Numbered from the stretch's first letter, positions 1-9,231 are shown. The stretch is 64,000 bases of DNA from Eubacteriales bacterium (GCA_030526005.1 JAUNDP010000004.1:62001-126000), one strand, 5' to 3'. Notes: generated by a model not told the origin, from the letters alone. Program-made: numbers and translations.

Positions 1-427
1 CCACACTTTTGACATTTATCATCTCTTTCATATAGATCTCATATACAGGATCATACATAAAAAATCCATCCACAATCGTATGATATAGAGAAAGTCCCTT
101 TCGAAATTCACTTTGCAGCTGATATCCGGCAAGTATTTTTTCATTGTAGCTTTTTGAAACGCCCACCTGCTCCACGACAAAATTATTTCCCAGATTTAAC
201 AGATAATTTTTAATATCTGTAAATTTTGTATTCATCTGTTCTGCATACAGCTTCACTGTATTTCTGTTGGAAGCTGATACCTGTCCACGCAAAAGATGTG
301 TCGCATACAGATTGCTTGCCATAAGAAATACAATAATCGGCACAATAAAAGAGACTGCGCATACCATCAGTCTTTTTTTAATTGAGTGCCTTTTCTTTAA
401 GCGAGATGCCCAAACTGTTTTTTTCAT
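1..427 (-). CDS. Sensor histidine kinase-like membrane protein, N-terminal part (runs off window)
   Basis: Reading in from the minus strand, an ATG at 427 follows a GGAGAA ribosome-binding site at good spacing and opens a frame with no stop to the window edge (142 codons seen). The protein begins with a basic stretch (about residues 9-19), then one strong membrane segment (about 21-43), then an extracytoplasmic region containing RGQVSASNRNTVKLYAEQM. This layout is typical of YesM-like two-component sensor kinases with an extracellular sensing domain. The HAMP and kinase domains would lie outside the window, so the kinase call is inference; a chemoreceptor-like protein is possible. Confidence 0.6.
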   Translation of the reverse strand, partial: MKKTVWASRLKKRHSIKKRLMVCAVSFIVPIIVFLMASNLYATHLLRGQVSASNRNTVKLYAEQMNTKFTDIKNYLLNLGNNFVVEQVGVSKSYNEKILAGYQLQSEFRKGLSLYHTIVDGFFMYDPVYEIYMKEMINVKSV

Positions 428-599
428 ATCTTTTCTCCGTATTTTTTATTTTTATATTTTATCACTGTAAAAGTGATATCCCGTTCTATTTTTTGAAAAA
501 TAAATTATGAAATTTTTTCTGTATGAATGATATCCTTTTAAGCAACTTCTAATGACTGATGTCAAAAACTTGTTAAATTTTTATGGAATTATAAAAAAG

Positions 600-642
600 G
601 ACTGCTGCAAAACTTGATCTCTCTTCCATCTCCCCAGCAGTC
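600..642 (-). terminator. Terminator of the sirtuin gene
   Basis: An 8-bp inverted repeat GACTGCTG/CAGCAGTC (600-607 and 635-642) lies just past the minus-strand stop at 673. On the minus strand it is followed by CCTTTTTTAT. The loop is long (27 nt), so efficiency is uncertain. Confidence 0.5.
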
Positions 643-672
643 TTCCAAATCTTACAGCAATCCATCTATCTT

Positions 673-1407
673 TTATTTATATCCTAATTTGCAAAGTACA
701 TTGCGCGGCTGATCAAGAATGACTAAATCCGCCTTTCCATCCGAGTGGTGCTCTCTTTGATGAATCACCACAAGATATTTCCCATTGAAATAACGAATAT
801 AGCTTTCAAATACTTCTGAATCCAATGTTGTACCCAGCACCAGCAATACCTCCGCTCTTTCAATTTCCGTGCAGGTATCACGCATCAGACGGCTGTCCAC
901 CATCTCTCCAAACAAAGCCACTTCCGGCCGGATTGCTCCTCCGCACGTCTCGCACACCGGAATGCCCCTTGCATCTCGGACATACTCCATTGTATATTCC
1001 CGTCCGCAATGGAGACATTTATTCTTATATACACTTCCATGCAAATTGATCACATTTTGACATCCTGCCCGTTGTCCTTGTTCATAAATATTAGCAGTGA
1101 TCATATATTGAAGTTTTCCTGCTCTCTCCATCGCTGCAAGTACAGCTCCTGATTCTGTCGGACCTGGAAGTCCTTCTAAAAGTTCTTTTTTATAAAATTC
1201 AAAAAATTTTTCCGGACGCGTCGTATAATATACACTTGTAAAAATCTCCTCTGGAGAATCATGATATTTTTTTTCAATCTCATAAGCACGATCCTGATTT
1301 TTTAATCCGATGAAGCCTGCCTCTTCCATGATTCCTGATCCGCATAAGGCAACTGTATACTTACTTTCATCCAAAATTCGTTTTAGCATATCAATCTTTC
1401 TATTCAT
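673..1407 (-). CDS. Divergent SIR2-family (sirtuin-like) protein
   Basis: The 244-residue protein has a sirtuin fold signature: glycine-rich start LCGSGI (21-26), LHGS with the catalytic-type histidine (H123), a four-cysteine zinc ribbon (C131, C134, C152, C155), LFGEMV (165-170) and LGTTLDSEVF (191-200). Classical sirtuins are NAD-dependent deacylases. Here the usual GIPDFR cofactor loop is replaced by GFIGLKN, and the usual TQNID motif reads TANIY (104-108), so residues that bind NAD and nicotinamide are altered. It stands alone with a terminator behind it and no partner gene in the same transcription unit. It may be a deacylase with changed specificity, an ADP-ribosyl enzyme or an NAD sensor; activity cannot be judged from sequence. 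Confidence 0.8.
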   Translation of the reverse strand: MNRKIDMLKRILDESKYTVALCGSGIMEEAGFIGLKNQDRAYEIEKKYHDSPEEIFTSVYYTTRPEKFFEFYKKELLEGLPGPTESGAVLAAMERAGKLQYMITANIYEQGQRAGCQNVINLHGSVYKNKCLHCGREYTMEYVRDARGIPVCETCGGAIRPEVALFGEMVDSRLMRDTCTEIERAEVLLVLGTTLDSEVFESYIRYFNGKYLVVIHQREHHSDGKADLVILDQPRNVLCKLGYK

Positions 1408-1595
1408 ATTAAAACCTCCTTGTGACGATTTGACGAAAACTATCCCCCTGATTTTTGATATCTTTTCGTGTTTTCTTCAAATTTCTATCTTCATTATATA
1501 TGGTTTATTGTAAATATGCTATCTTTTTTTTGATTCTTTTAAAAATTATTGTAAGTTTCTACTAATTTCTATTCTTTTCGACCTTTTTATTCTTT

Positions 1596-2930
1596 TTATG
1601 AGGCAAATTGTTTCTTCCATTTTCCACTTTTATAAAACACAAGCGAGAATACAGTTCCCACAACCCATCCAATCGGCCAGGAAAGCCATATTCCAAATGT
1701 TCCCATTGATCCGGCAAGCACATAAGAAAGCGCTACTCTTAAAATCAAGTCTGAAAATGTACAGATCATAAACATTTTCATTGCCCCTGATCCACGCAGT
1801 ACTCCGTCGGCAATCAGCTTCAGAGATATAACGAGGTAAAATGGAGATACAATTCTCAAAAATTCAACTCCCGTTTCCATAGCCTCTTTGCTCTCACTTC
1901 CCATAAACATGGAAAGCATTCCTTCGCCAAAAAAGAAAAATGCAATAAAAAACGGAACTGCAATCAAAAATGCCATTTTTACTGATGCCACGAATCCTTC
2001 CCGAATCCGCTCCGTCTTTCCTGCTCCCAGATTCTGTGCTGTAAAACTGGATGTTCCATTTCCGAGTGTAGTAAAACTTGTAATTGTAAATGTATTCAGT
2101 TTCACTGCCGCTGAGTATCCTGCAATCACGGAAGATCCGAAAGAATTAATCAGACTCTGAATAAAAATATTTCCGATTGAGATAAAACTCTGTTGAAGGA
2201 TACTAGGAATTGCCACGATGCTGATCTTTTTCAGCATACTTCCCGAAAACAGTTTCCAATTTTTTTCCGTCTTGATCGTTTTTAATCTCTTTAAAACGGT
2301 ATAAAGCGCAAGTACACATGCAATTCCCTGAGCCAGAAATGTTGCCCAGGCAACTCCTGCGACTCCCCAGTGGAAGTCTGCGACAAAAATATAGTCAAGC
2401 ACAATATTTCCAAGAGAGGATCCGATCAGAAAATAAAGCGGTGTCTTAGAATCCCCAAGAGAAGTAAAAATTCCAGTCGCTACATTATATAAAAATAAAA
2501 AGGCAAATCCTCCAATATAAATTTTTAAATATAAATCACCATCTGCAAAAATATTATCTGGTGTATTGATCATCCGCATCATTGCCGCGCTTCCCAGAAG
2601 CCCTGCCCCTGTCAGCAAAGCAGAAATTCCAAAAGCCGTCACAAGTGTTGTAGAAATTGCCGTTTTCATCTCCTCATATCTCTTTGCCCCAAATAGCTGA
2701 GAGATGATCACAGAACACCCTATATTGCTTCCCACTGCAACTGCCATAAAGATCATTGTAATAGGATACGAAGCGCCCACAGCCGCCAAAGCATCCTCTC
2801 CCGCAAATTTTCCTGCAATAACACTATCTGCAATGTTATAAAGCTGCTGAAAAATTACACTGATAAATAATGGAATCGTAAATCTCCACAGTACGCTCTG
2901 TGCTTTTCCTTCTGTCAAATCGTGAATCAT
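1596..2930 (-). CDS. MATE family multidrug/sodium efflux transporter
   Basis: About 444 residues with 12 predicted hydrophobic segments. The start (GKAQSVLWRFTIPLFISVIF) and the motif QQLYNIADSVIAGKFAG are typical of NorM/DinF-like MATE exporters, which expel cationic drugs using Na+ or H+ gradients. I chose the ATG at 2930 because AAGGG sits 7 nt upstream; a TTG at 2981 would add a lysine/arginine-rich 17-residue extension unlikely to be translated. No regulator is adjacent and no clear terminator follows it before the sirtuin gene. The substrate is unknown. Confidence 0.9.
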   Translation of the reverse strand: MIHDLTEGKAQSVLWRFTIPLFISVIFQQLYNIADSVIAGKFAGEDALAAVGASYPITMIFMAVAVGSNIGCSVIISQLFGAKRYEEMKTAISTTLVTAFGISALLTGAGLLGSAAMMRMINTPDNIFADGDLYLKIYIGGFAFLFLYNVATGIFTSLGDSKTPLYFLIGSSLGNIVLDYIFVADFHWGVAGVAWATFLAQGIACVLALYTVLKRLKTIKTEKNWKLFSGSMLKKISIVAIPSILQQSFISIGNIFIQSLINSFGSSVIAGYSAAVKLNTFTITSFTTLGNGTSSFTAQNLGAGKTERIREGFVASVKMAFLIAVPFFIAFFFFGEGMLSMFMGSESKEAMETGVEFLRIVSPFYLVISLKLIADGVLRGSGAMKMFMICTFSDLILRVALSYVLAGSMGTFGIWLSWPIGWVVGTVFSLVFYKSGKWKKQFAS

Positions 2931-3027
2931 TCCTGTTCCCTTACCTTTCTTTAAGTCTTTTTTTCGCTTTTTTCTTCGCAATACGGTGTGCCCGTATCCA
3001 ATCCCGTATTATACACCTGTTTTTTTC

Positions 3028-3058
3028 AAAAAGAAAGAGGAGCATGGCTCTGCTCCTC
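3028..3058 (-). terminator. Terminator of the asparaginase gene
   Basis: An 8-bp perfect stem GAGGAGCA/TGCTCCTC (3037-3044, 3051-3058) with a 6-nt loop lies 67 nt past the asparaginase stop. On the minus strand it is followed by TTTCTTTTTG. The plus side also has AAATTTTTT, so it may work both ways. Confidence 0.75.
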
Positions 3059-3124
3059 AAATTTTTTCTTCCTAATCTAGCAATTTATTCAATGATTTTT
3101 TATTCTCTCCCTAATATAATTCGG

Positions 3125-4114
3125 TCAATATCTCTGAAAAATCTTTTTTATTTCTTCAAACTGGTTCGTGTAAAGCAAAGCCAGAGACAGTAGGATTCTG
3201 GCTTTCTGAGGAGGCAGCGTATACGCTGGAATACAATTTTGGGACTGTTCAAAATATTTATTCTCCGTGATAACACCGCTTCCTATTCGGGAAGCTCGCA
3301 CAACCGGTATTCTCTTCTCTTCCAGTTTTGCAATTTCTTTCATCCACGCCTCACTGTAGTCTCCCGAACCTGTTCCGCAGATCACTATTCCTTTCGCACG
3401 TTGTGCCGAAAAACGGAGCAGATCCGGATCAGCATCTACACAGAAATATAAAATATCTACTCTCGGCAATTCTTTTACCTGTGTCACGTCAAACATAGAA
3501 CGAACTGTATGGACTGCCAGACTCTTATTATAAAAATAGCAGTATTCATCTCTCATATATCCCAGGCAGGCAAGATCTTTTTCATTAAATGCATCTGTTT
3601 TAAACGTATTGACCTTCTGAACATCTCTTCCTGAATAAATACTGTCACAGAAGCAGACTAAAACCCCCTGTCCCCATGCCTCATTACTCGCCGCCAGAGA
3701 GATCGCCTGATATAAATTTAAGGGACCATCTGCACTTGCCGCTGTGGCTGGCCGCATAGCCCCTGTTATAATCACTGGCTTTTCTGTCTTGACGGTCAGA
3801 TTTAAAAAATATGCTGTCTCATCCATCGTATCTGTTCCATGTGTGATCACAAATCCATCAATATCCGTTTTAGAAAGTTCATTGATTCTATTTGCCATCT
3901 GAATCCAGTCTTTCACCGTGACATTATTGCTGTCTACACTTAGCATCTGTTCTCCATCCATTTCCACCTGATCATGAAGTTTTGGTATGGTAGAGAGCAG
4001 CTCTTCCAGATTCAGCCCTCCCGCTTTGTACACTGCAGTCTTTCCCTGCTGCCCTCTTCCGGCAATCGTTCCTCCCGTTGCCAGAATATAAATTTTTTTC
4101 TTCTTTTCTTCCAT
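3125..4114 (-). CDS. L-asparaginase (cytoplasmic type)
   Basis: The 329-residue protein carries both asparaginase threonine motifs: ILATGGTIAG near the N-terminus (about 10-19) and ITHGTDTMDETA (about 89-100), which contain the nucleophilic threonine and the Thr-Asp-Lys-type second site. It hydrolyses asparagine to aspartate and ammonia. No signal peptide is visible, so it is cytoplasmic. It is transcribed divergently from a permease and an asparagine-synthetase homologue, with only 105 bp between the starts, which suggests shared control of amide nitrogen metabolism. Glutaminase side activity cannot be excluded. Confidence 0.92.
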   Translation of the reverse strand: MEEKKKKIYILATGGTIAGRGQQGKTAVYKAGGLNLEELLSTIPKLHDQVEMDGEQMLSVDSNNVTVKDWIQMANRINELSKTDIDGFVITHGTDTMDETAYFLNLTVKTEKPVIITGAMRPATAASADGPLNLYQAISLAASNEAWGQGVLVCFCDSIYSGRDVQKVNTFKTDAFNEKDLACLGYMRDEYCYFYNKSLAVHTVRSMFDVTQVKELPRVDILYFCVDADPDLLRFSAQRAKGIVICGTGSGDYSEAWMKEIAKLEEKRIPVVRASRIGSGVITENKYFEQSQNCIPAYTLPPQKARILLSLALLYTNQFEEIKKIFQRY

Positions 4115-4130
4115 ATTTTTCTCCTTCTAT

Positions 4131-4197
4131 TTATCCAGAACATTTTTTTATTATCTGGAACATTTTTTTGCTTTTTTGCATATTGATAAAGTATATT
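4131..4197 (+). promoter_or_regulatory. Promoter of the permease gene with a tandem 20-bp repeat
   Basis: TTGCTT (4168-4173) and TATATT (4192-4197) are spaced by 17 nt, a good sigma-A promoter for the plus-strand genes. Immediately upstream are two 20-bp direct repeats (4131-4150 and 4151-4170) identical at 17 of 20 positions; the second overlaps the -35 box. Two of the three differences create a CCAGA/TCTGG dyad between the copies (4135-4139, 4154-4158). This looks like an operator for a dimeric regulator, possibly acting on both divergent genes. Confidence 0.6.
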
Positions 4198-4219
4198 TTT
4201 TTAGATTGGAGCGTTATCA

Positions 4220-5593
4220 TTGCAGGAACTTGTCTCATTATCTTCTCTCCATTATCTGTATCTGCTCGGTGTCCTGATCATCATCATCGTCATGGTTGCG
4301 CGTGAGGACACTCCGATGATCTGTATCGGCTTTCTGTTTATTCTTGGCTTCGTCGGAAAAGGAAGCATCATCGGTGGAATTCAAACCGTTTTCCAGGCAA
4401 TTTTATATGCAGCAAAAGAATTTATGGAAATCATTGCCACAATCGCTCTTGTGACTGCACTTTCCAAATGTCTGATTGATCTGGGCAGTGATTATCTTTT
4501 AATGACTCCTATGTCTCGAATTATGAAAAATCCTTCCGTCACCTGGTGGATTTTAGGAATCACCATGTTTTTATTCTCTCTTTTTTTATGGCCTTCTCCA
4601 TCTGTCGCTTTAGTTGGAGCGATCATGCTGCCTTTTGCAATCAAGGCCGGCTTAAACCCTCTCGCCGCTGCAATAGCCATGAACTTGTTCGGACATGGTT
4701 TTGCCTTAAGTTATGACTTTGTCATTCAGGGAGCCCCTGCGATCTCTTCCTCTGCTGCCGGTATCTCTGTGGCAGATTTTTTATCAGAAGGTACTCCTGT
4801 TTTTCTTGTGATGGGTATTGTCACCGTCATTTCCGCCTTTCTGATTCATCGAAAATCTTTTACCGTTTCCCCAAAACTGATTGACGAGCAGGATACCGTC
4901 TCCGCCAGACCGTCACATTTTTCTGGCGCAGCCATCTTTCTTGCTGTCTTGACGCCTCTTGCTTTTCTGGCTGATATCATTGCAATGATCGTTTTCGATT
5001 TCAGCGGCGGCAGTGCGACAAGTATTGTATCCGGAACTGCGCTTCTTCTGATGTGTCTCGGTGCATTTTTCGGATTTAAAAGACGCTCTTTTGGCAAAGT
5101 TACTTCTTACATCACAGAAGGTTTTTCCTTTGCAATCCGTATTTTTGCTCCTGTTATCATTATTGGAGCATTTTTCTTTCTGGGAGGATCTGGGATCACA
5201 GAAATTATGGGGGAACAATTTCAGACAGGTCTCTTAAATGACTGGGCGGTCTGGCTTGCTGAAAATGCACCTTTGAATAAATATGCTGCTGCTGTCATTC
5301 AAGTAGTTACCGGCGCTTTGACAGGTATGGATGGTTCCGGTTTCTCAGGGCTTCCGCTCACCGGTTCCCTTGCTCAGACATTCGGCTATGCCGTCAATGC
5401 TTCTGTCCCTGTTTTAGCCGCACTCGGTCAAGTCACAACCATTTTTGTAGGAGGAGGTACGATCGTCCCATGGGGTCTGATCCCTGTCGCTGCCATCTGC
5501 AATGTCAGTCCTCTGGAACTGGCAAGAAAAAATATCATGCCAGTCTGTATCGGACTTCTGGCAGCTTTCCTTACTGCGTGTCTGCTCCTTTGA
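4220..5593 (+). CDS. Polytopic membrane transporter, ion transporter superfamily-like permease
   Basis: A 457-residue, very hydrophobic protein with roughly 11-12 membrane segments and two similar halves, including glycine/serine-rich re-entrant-like stretches such as LTGMDGSGFSGLPLTGSL in the C-terminal half and WPSPSVALVGA in the N-terminal half. This pattern resembles anion and carboxylate permeases (GntP, DcuC, NhaC-type), but I cannot assign a substrate. The start is a TTG at 4220, chosen because GGAG ends 9 nt upstream and a matching promoter sits before it. It lies opposite an asparaginase and 85 nt before an asparagine-synthetase homologue, so an amino acid or dicarboxylate substrate is a reasonable guess. 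Confidence 0.6.
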   Translation: MQELVSLSSLHYLYLLGVLIIIIVMVAREDTPMICIGFLFILGFVGKGSIIGGIQTVFQAILYAAKEFMEIIATIALVTALSKCLIDLGSDYLLMTPMSRIMKNPSVTWWILGITMFLFSLFLWPSPSVALVGAIMLPFAIKAGLNPLAAAIAMNLFGHGFALSYDFVIQGAPAISSSAAGISVADFLSEGTPVFLVMGIVTVISAFLIHRKSFTVSPKLIDEQDTVSARPSHFSGAAIFLAVLTPLAFLADIIAMIVFDFSGGSATSIVSGTALLLMCLGAFFGFKRRSFGKVTSYITEGFSFAIRIFAPVIIIGAFFFLGGSGITEIMGEQFQTGLLNDWAVWLAENAPLNKYAAAVIQVVTGALTGMDGSGFSGLPLTGSLAQTFGYAVNASVPVLAALGQVTTIFVGGGTIVPWGLIPVAAICNVSPLELARKNIMPVCIGLLAAFLTACLLL

Positions 5594-5678
5594 TGAAGCA
5601 TATTTTTTATCATCTGCGGTTTAAATGTATCTGTTGTTTTTTCTTATATCTATTTATTTTACAGAAAGGAATATAACT

Positions 5679-7511
5679 ATGAGTAGTATTGCTGGATTTT
5701 TTCACTGTAATCAAAATTTTCAGGAGCATCCTCGTCTGTATCGACCTTGTCTTCAAAAAATGAATGAGGTGCAGAAACACAGAGGTACTGCTGACTCCTC
5801 CATTTACCTCGACATCCATTGCGGGCTTGCTTTTAACCAATCTGTCTCTGCTGATCCCGGCCCCTATTTCTGCCGCAAAAATGGCAGACTATATGGTGTT
5901 ATGCTGGATGGCATTTTATACAATTCAGATGAGCTGAAACAGGATCTCTCTTCCTGGAATTGGACGTTTGACCATGACAGCGATGCGGAACTGTTTCTAA
6001 AATCTTTTCTGCAGTATGGGTTTGACTTTGCTTCCCGTTTAAATGGTGTATTTTCTGCTGCCATCCTTGATTTTTCTAAAAGAGAATGTTATCTGTACCG
6101 CGATTTTTTCGGCACAAAACCTCTTTTTTATACTTTTTCTGAAGATGGCACTCTTGTCTTCTCCTCTGAAATCAAAGGTTTATTCTGTTATCCGGGCCTC
6201 ACTCCAAAACTGTCTTCAAACGGATTAAATGAAGTCTTCAGCTTAGGCCCTGCAAGAACTCCTGGAAATGGTATATTTGACGGAGTATTTGAAGTACTTC
6301 CTGCCCACTGTTTTATTGTCTCACCTGAAGGCATCTATCAAAAACCATATTGGCGCCTAAGCTGTCACCCTCATGAAGATGATGACAAAACTACGATTGA
6401 AAAAATTTCTTTTCTTTTTCAAGATGCTGTAGAACGACAGATGAAAGGCAGCGCTCCTTTTTGTACGTTTCTCTCAGGCGGTGTCGACAGCAGTCTCGTC
6501 TCCGCTGTCTGTGCCAAAATTCTGCGAAAAAAAGGGGAACGTCTGACTACCTTTTCCTTTGACTTTTCCGAAAATAGCCGGTATTTTCAATCAAATGCTT
6601 TTCAGCCTTCCCTTGATCGCCCTTACGTTGATCAGATGGTTTCTTTTTTAGATTCTGATCACCATTACTTGGAATGTTCCCAGGAGACGCTCGCCCAAAA
6701 GCTGACAGATTCTGTAATTGCACACGATCTTCCTGCCATGGCGGATGTCGATTCCTCCATGCTTTATTTCTGCTCGCTTGTTCGCCAGACCCATACCATT
6801 GCAATGACTGGAGAATGTGCGGATGAAATCTTTGGAGGATATCCGTGGTTTCATAAAACAGAATGTCTGTACGCTGATACCTTCCCGTGGTCTATGGATT
6901 TACGCCCTCGTCAGGCTCTGCTCCGTGACGATTTTCTGGAATCGCTTCATATGGAAACGTATATCAGCCATGCCTATACCGCTTCTGCTGCGCAGACACC
7001 GATTTGTTCCAATGATTCCGACTTGACTGTACGCCAGAAACGAATTGCATGGCTAAATATATCCTGGTTTATGCAGACACTTTTAAATCGGATGGATCGT
7101 GCAGCCGCATACTCTGATCTGGACGCACGCATTCCTTTTGCCGATCGCCGGCTTGTCGAATATTTGTTTCAGATACCATGGGAGATGAAAGCCAAAGACG
7201 GTATCGTGAAAAGATTACTGCGCGAAGCAGGTCGTGGAATCATTCCGGACGAAATCCTATTTCGCAAAAAGTCTCCGTACCCTAAAACATACCATCCTCA
7301 GTATGAACAGCTTCTAAAGAAAAAAATCAGAGAAATTTTAAGCGATTCTTCCTCCCCTGTACTTTCTTTTATTGATCCATCTAAAGTAAATCGTTTTCTT
7401 TCCAGTCCATCTGATTATGGCAGACCATGGTACGGTCAGCTCATGGCAGGGCCGCAGATGTTGGCATATCTCATCCAGATCAATGAATGGCTGACTCTCA
7501 TGAAGCTGTAA
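5679..7511 (+). CDS. Asparagine synthetase homologue with degenerate glutaminase domain
   Basis: The 610-residue protein has the two-domain plan of glutamine-dependent asparagine synthetase B. The C-terminal ATP-pyrophosphatase domain looks intact: FLSGGVDSSLVSAV (PP-loop SGGVDSS at 266-272), GECADEIFGGY, DLDARIPFADRRL and RKKSPYPKTYHPQYE. The N-terminal domain begins MSSIAGFF where the family has MCGIAGF, so the nucleophilic cysteine is a serine. The usual arginine of HRLSI and the NGE of NGEIYN are also lost (FNQSVS, LDGILYN). I chose the ATG at 5679, preceded by AGAAAGGA at 8 nt, which fits the family's N-terminus; an upstream frame extension is spurious. It probably uses free ammonia or another amine donor, or makes a different amide or lactam bond. 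Confidence 0.8.
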   Translation: MSSIAGFFHCNQNFQEHPRLYRPCLQKMNEVQKHRGTADSSIYLDIHCGLAFNQSVSADPGPYFCRKNGRLYGVMLDGILYNSDELKQDLSSWNWTFDHDSDAELFLKSFLQYGFDFASRLNGVFSAAILDFSKRECYLYRDFFGTKPLFYTFSEDGTLVFSSEIKGLFCYPGLTPKLSSNGLNEVFSLGPARTPGNGIFDGVFEVLPAHCFIVSPEGIYQKPYWRLSCHPHEDDDKTTIEKISFLFQDAVERQMKGSAPFCTFLSGGVDSSLVSAVCAKILRKKGERLTTFSFDFSENSRYFQSNAFQPSLDRPYVDQMVSFLDSDHHYLECSQETLAQKLTDSVIAHDLPAMADVDSSMLYFCSLVRQTHTIAMTGECADEIFGGYPWFHKTECLYADTFPWSMDLRPRQALLRDDFLESLHMETYISHAYTASAAQTPICSNDSDLTVRQKRIAWLNISWFMQTLLNRMDRAAAYSDLDARIPFADRRLVEYLFQIPWEMKAKDGIVKRLLREAGRGIIPDEILFRKKSPYPKTYHPQYEQLLKKKIREILSDSSSPVLSFIDPSKVNRFLSSPSDYGRPWYGQLMAGPQMLAYLIQINEWLTLMKL

Positions 7512-7552
7512 GTATTCTCCTCTTCTTCTCTCCCATTCACCCATTTTTCAGA

Positions 7553-7589
7553 TAAAAAGAGCTGCTGCAGATCTAAAATCTACAGCAGC
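7553..7589 (-). terminator. Terminator of gpmI
   Basis: GCTGCTG-c-AGAT (7561-7572) pairs with ATCT-a-CAGCAGC (7578-7589) around a 5-nt loop, about 23 nt after the gpmI stop. On the minus strand a CTCTTTTTATC tract follows. It also sits after the plus-strand synthetase homologue, where no T-run follows. Confidence 0.8.
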
Positions 7590-7611
7590 CCTCTCTCATT
7601 AAGCCTGCATC

Positions 7612-9153
7612 TTATTTCTTTAAAAGTAAGGACTTTCCTGTCATTTCTTTTGGCTGCTCCATTCCCATCATCTCGATCATCGTCGGCGCAATATCAGCCA
7701 GACATCCGCCTTCTCTTAATGTATAAGCCGGATCATAGTTCACAAGGATAAATGGAACCGGATTTGTTGTATGCGCTGTAAATGGCGCTCCTGTCTCATA
7801 ATCAACCAGCTGTTCTGCGTTTCCATGATCTGCACAGATGAAAAGCTGTCCGTCCACTTCTTTGATTGCATCCACAACTCTTCCCACGCACTCATCTACT
7901 GCCTCTACTGCTTTGATTGCTGCCTCTTCAATTCCTGTATGACCTACCATGTCCGGATTTGCAAAGTTTGTAATGATCACGTCATATTTTCCTGACTTAA
8001 TTGCTTCCACAAATTTATCGCATACCTCATATGCACTCATCTCCGGTTTCAGATCATATGTTGCAACTTTTGGAGATTTTACTAAAATTCTGTCTTCACC
8101 TTCGTTTGGCTCTTCTACTCCGCCATTGAAGAAGAACGTAACGTGTGCATATTTTTCTGTCTCAGCGATTCTTGCCTGTTTCAGATGGTGTGCTGCCAGA
8201 AATTCTCCAAATGTATTTGTAATCACTACTTTTTTAAATGCCACTTCTTTGTTCGGAATCGTCACATCGTATTCTGAGAAACATACATATGTAACATTCA
8301 GTCTTTCTCCTCTCTCAAATCCGTTGAAATCGTCGCAGCAGAATGCGCGTGTGATTTCTCTTGCACGGTCTGGTCTGAAATTAAAGAAGATAATGGAATC
8401 ATTGTCCTGAATCTTTGCTGTCGGCGCTCCATTTTTCATGATAACAGTTGGAACAACAAATTCATCTGTTTTATCTTCTGCATATGAATTTTCAACTGCC
8501 TGAACACCGCTTTCTGCTGTCAGTCCTTCTCCGCATACCATTGCTTTGTATGCCAGCTCTACACGATCCCAGCGGTTATCGCGATCCATTGCATAATAAC
8601 GTCCCATTACAGTAGCGATCTCACCGATGCCAATCTCAGCCATTTTATCTGTTAATTCCTGCACAAAATCTTTTCCGGATGCCGGTGGTGTGTCACGTCC
8701 ATCCAGGAAACAGTGAACATAAACTTTTTTCAGTCCTTCTCTCTTTGCCAGTTCCAGAAGAGCATATAAATGTGTATTGTGGCTGTGAACGCCGCCATCA
8801 GACAAAAGTCCATACATATGCAGAGCAGAATCATGTTCTTTTGCATTGCGCACTGCATCTAACAGGGCTTCATTTTTAAAGAAGTCACCGTCCTGAATTT
8901 CTTTTGTGATTCTTGTCAGCTCCTGATAGACAATACGTCCTGCTCCCATATTCAGATGGCCTACTTCGGAGTTTCCCATCTGACCATCTGGCAGTCCTAC
9001 ATCCATTCCGCTCGCATAGCCCTTTACAAATGGACACTCTGCCATCAATTTATCCATAACAGGGGTCTTTCCTTCTGCGACTGCATTTCCCTGTTCCTTA
9101 TTATTTAAGCCATAACCATCCAAAATCATTAACACCGTTGGTTTTTTACTCAT
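7612..9153 (-). CDS. gpmI: 2,3-bisphosphoglycerate-independent phosphoglycerate mutase
   Basis: At 513 residues it matches the family length. It carries the metal-binding alkaline-phosphatase-type motifs [10 protein letters not shown] (near the start), [14 protein letters not shown] with the phosphoserine-forming serine (about 60-73), [11 protein letters not shown] and [10 protein letters not shown]. It interconverts 3- and 2-phosphoglycerate in glycolysis using Mn2+. It has its own promoter (9203-9231) and terminator and is separated from tpiA-pgk-gap by the nuclease and small-protein genes. Confidence 0.97.
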   Translation of the reverse strand: MSKKPTVLMILDGYGLNNKEQGNAVAEGKTPVMDKLMAECPFVKGYASGMDVGLPDGQMGNSEVGHLNMGAGRIVYQELTRITKEIQDGDFFKNEALLDAVRNAKEHDSALHMYGLLSDGGVHSHNTHLYALLELAKREGLKKVYVHCFLDGRDTPPASGKDFVQELTDKMAEIGIGEIATVMGRYYAMDRDNRWDRVELAYKAMVCGEGLTAESGVQAVENSYAEDKTDEFVVPTVIMKNGAPTAKIQDNDSIIFFNFRPDRAREITRAFCCDDFNGFERGERLNVTYVCFSEYDVTIPNKEVAFKKVVITNTFGEFLAAHHLKQARIAETEKYAHVTFFFNGGVEEPNEGEDRILVKSPKVATYDLKPEMSAYEVCDKFVEAIKSGKYDVIITNFANPDMVGHTGIEEAAIKAVEAVDECVGRVVDAIKEVDGQLFICADHGNAEQLVDYETGAPFTAHTTNPVPFILVNYDPAYTLREGGCLADIAPTMIEMMGMEQPKEMTGKSLLLKK

Positions 9154-9202
9154 TCTCTTCTTAATCTCCTTTTTGAAAACTTAATTGCTCTCTTCATGTC
9201 TG

Positions 9203-9231
9203 ATTCTACAATATTTTTACGAAACTTTCAA
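9203..9231 (-). promoter_or_regulatory. gpmI promoter
   Basis: On the minus strand TTGAAA (complement of 9226-9231) and TAGAAT (complement of 9203-9208) are separated by exactly 17 nt, ending about 50 nt before the gpmI start. This is a good sigma-A-type promoter. Confidence 0.65.

Noticed and set aside
5625..5678. Upstream extension of the asparagine-synthetase homologue (18 residues)
   Set aside because: The ribosome-binding site AGAAAGGA lies inside it, directly before the ATG at 5679, and family proteins start at that point.
7949..8410. 153-codon plus-strand frame
   Set aside because: It lies wholly antisense within gpmI, has no ribosome-binding site, and its composition mirrors the opposite strand.
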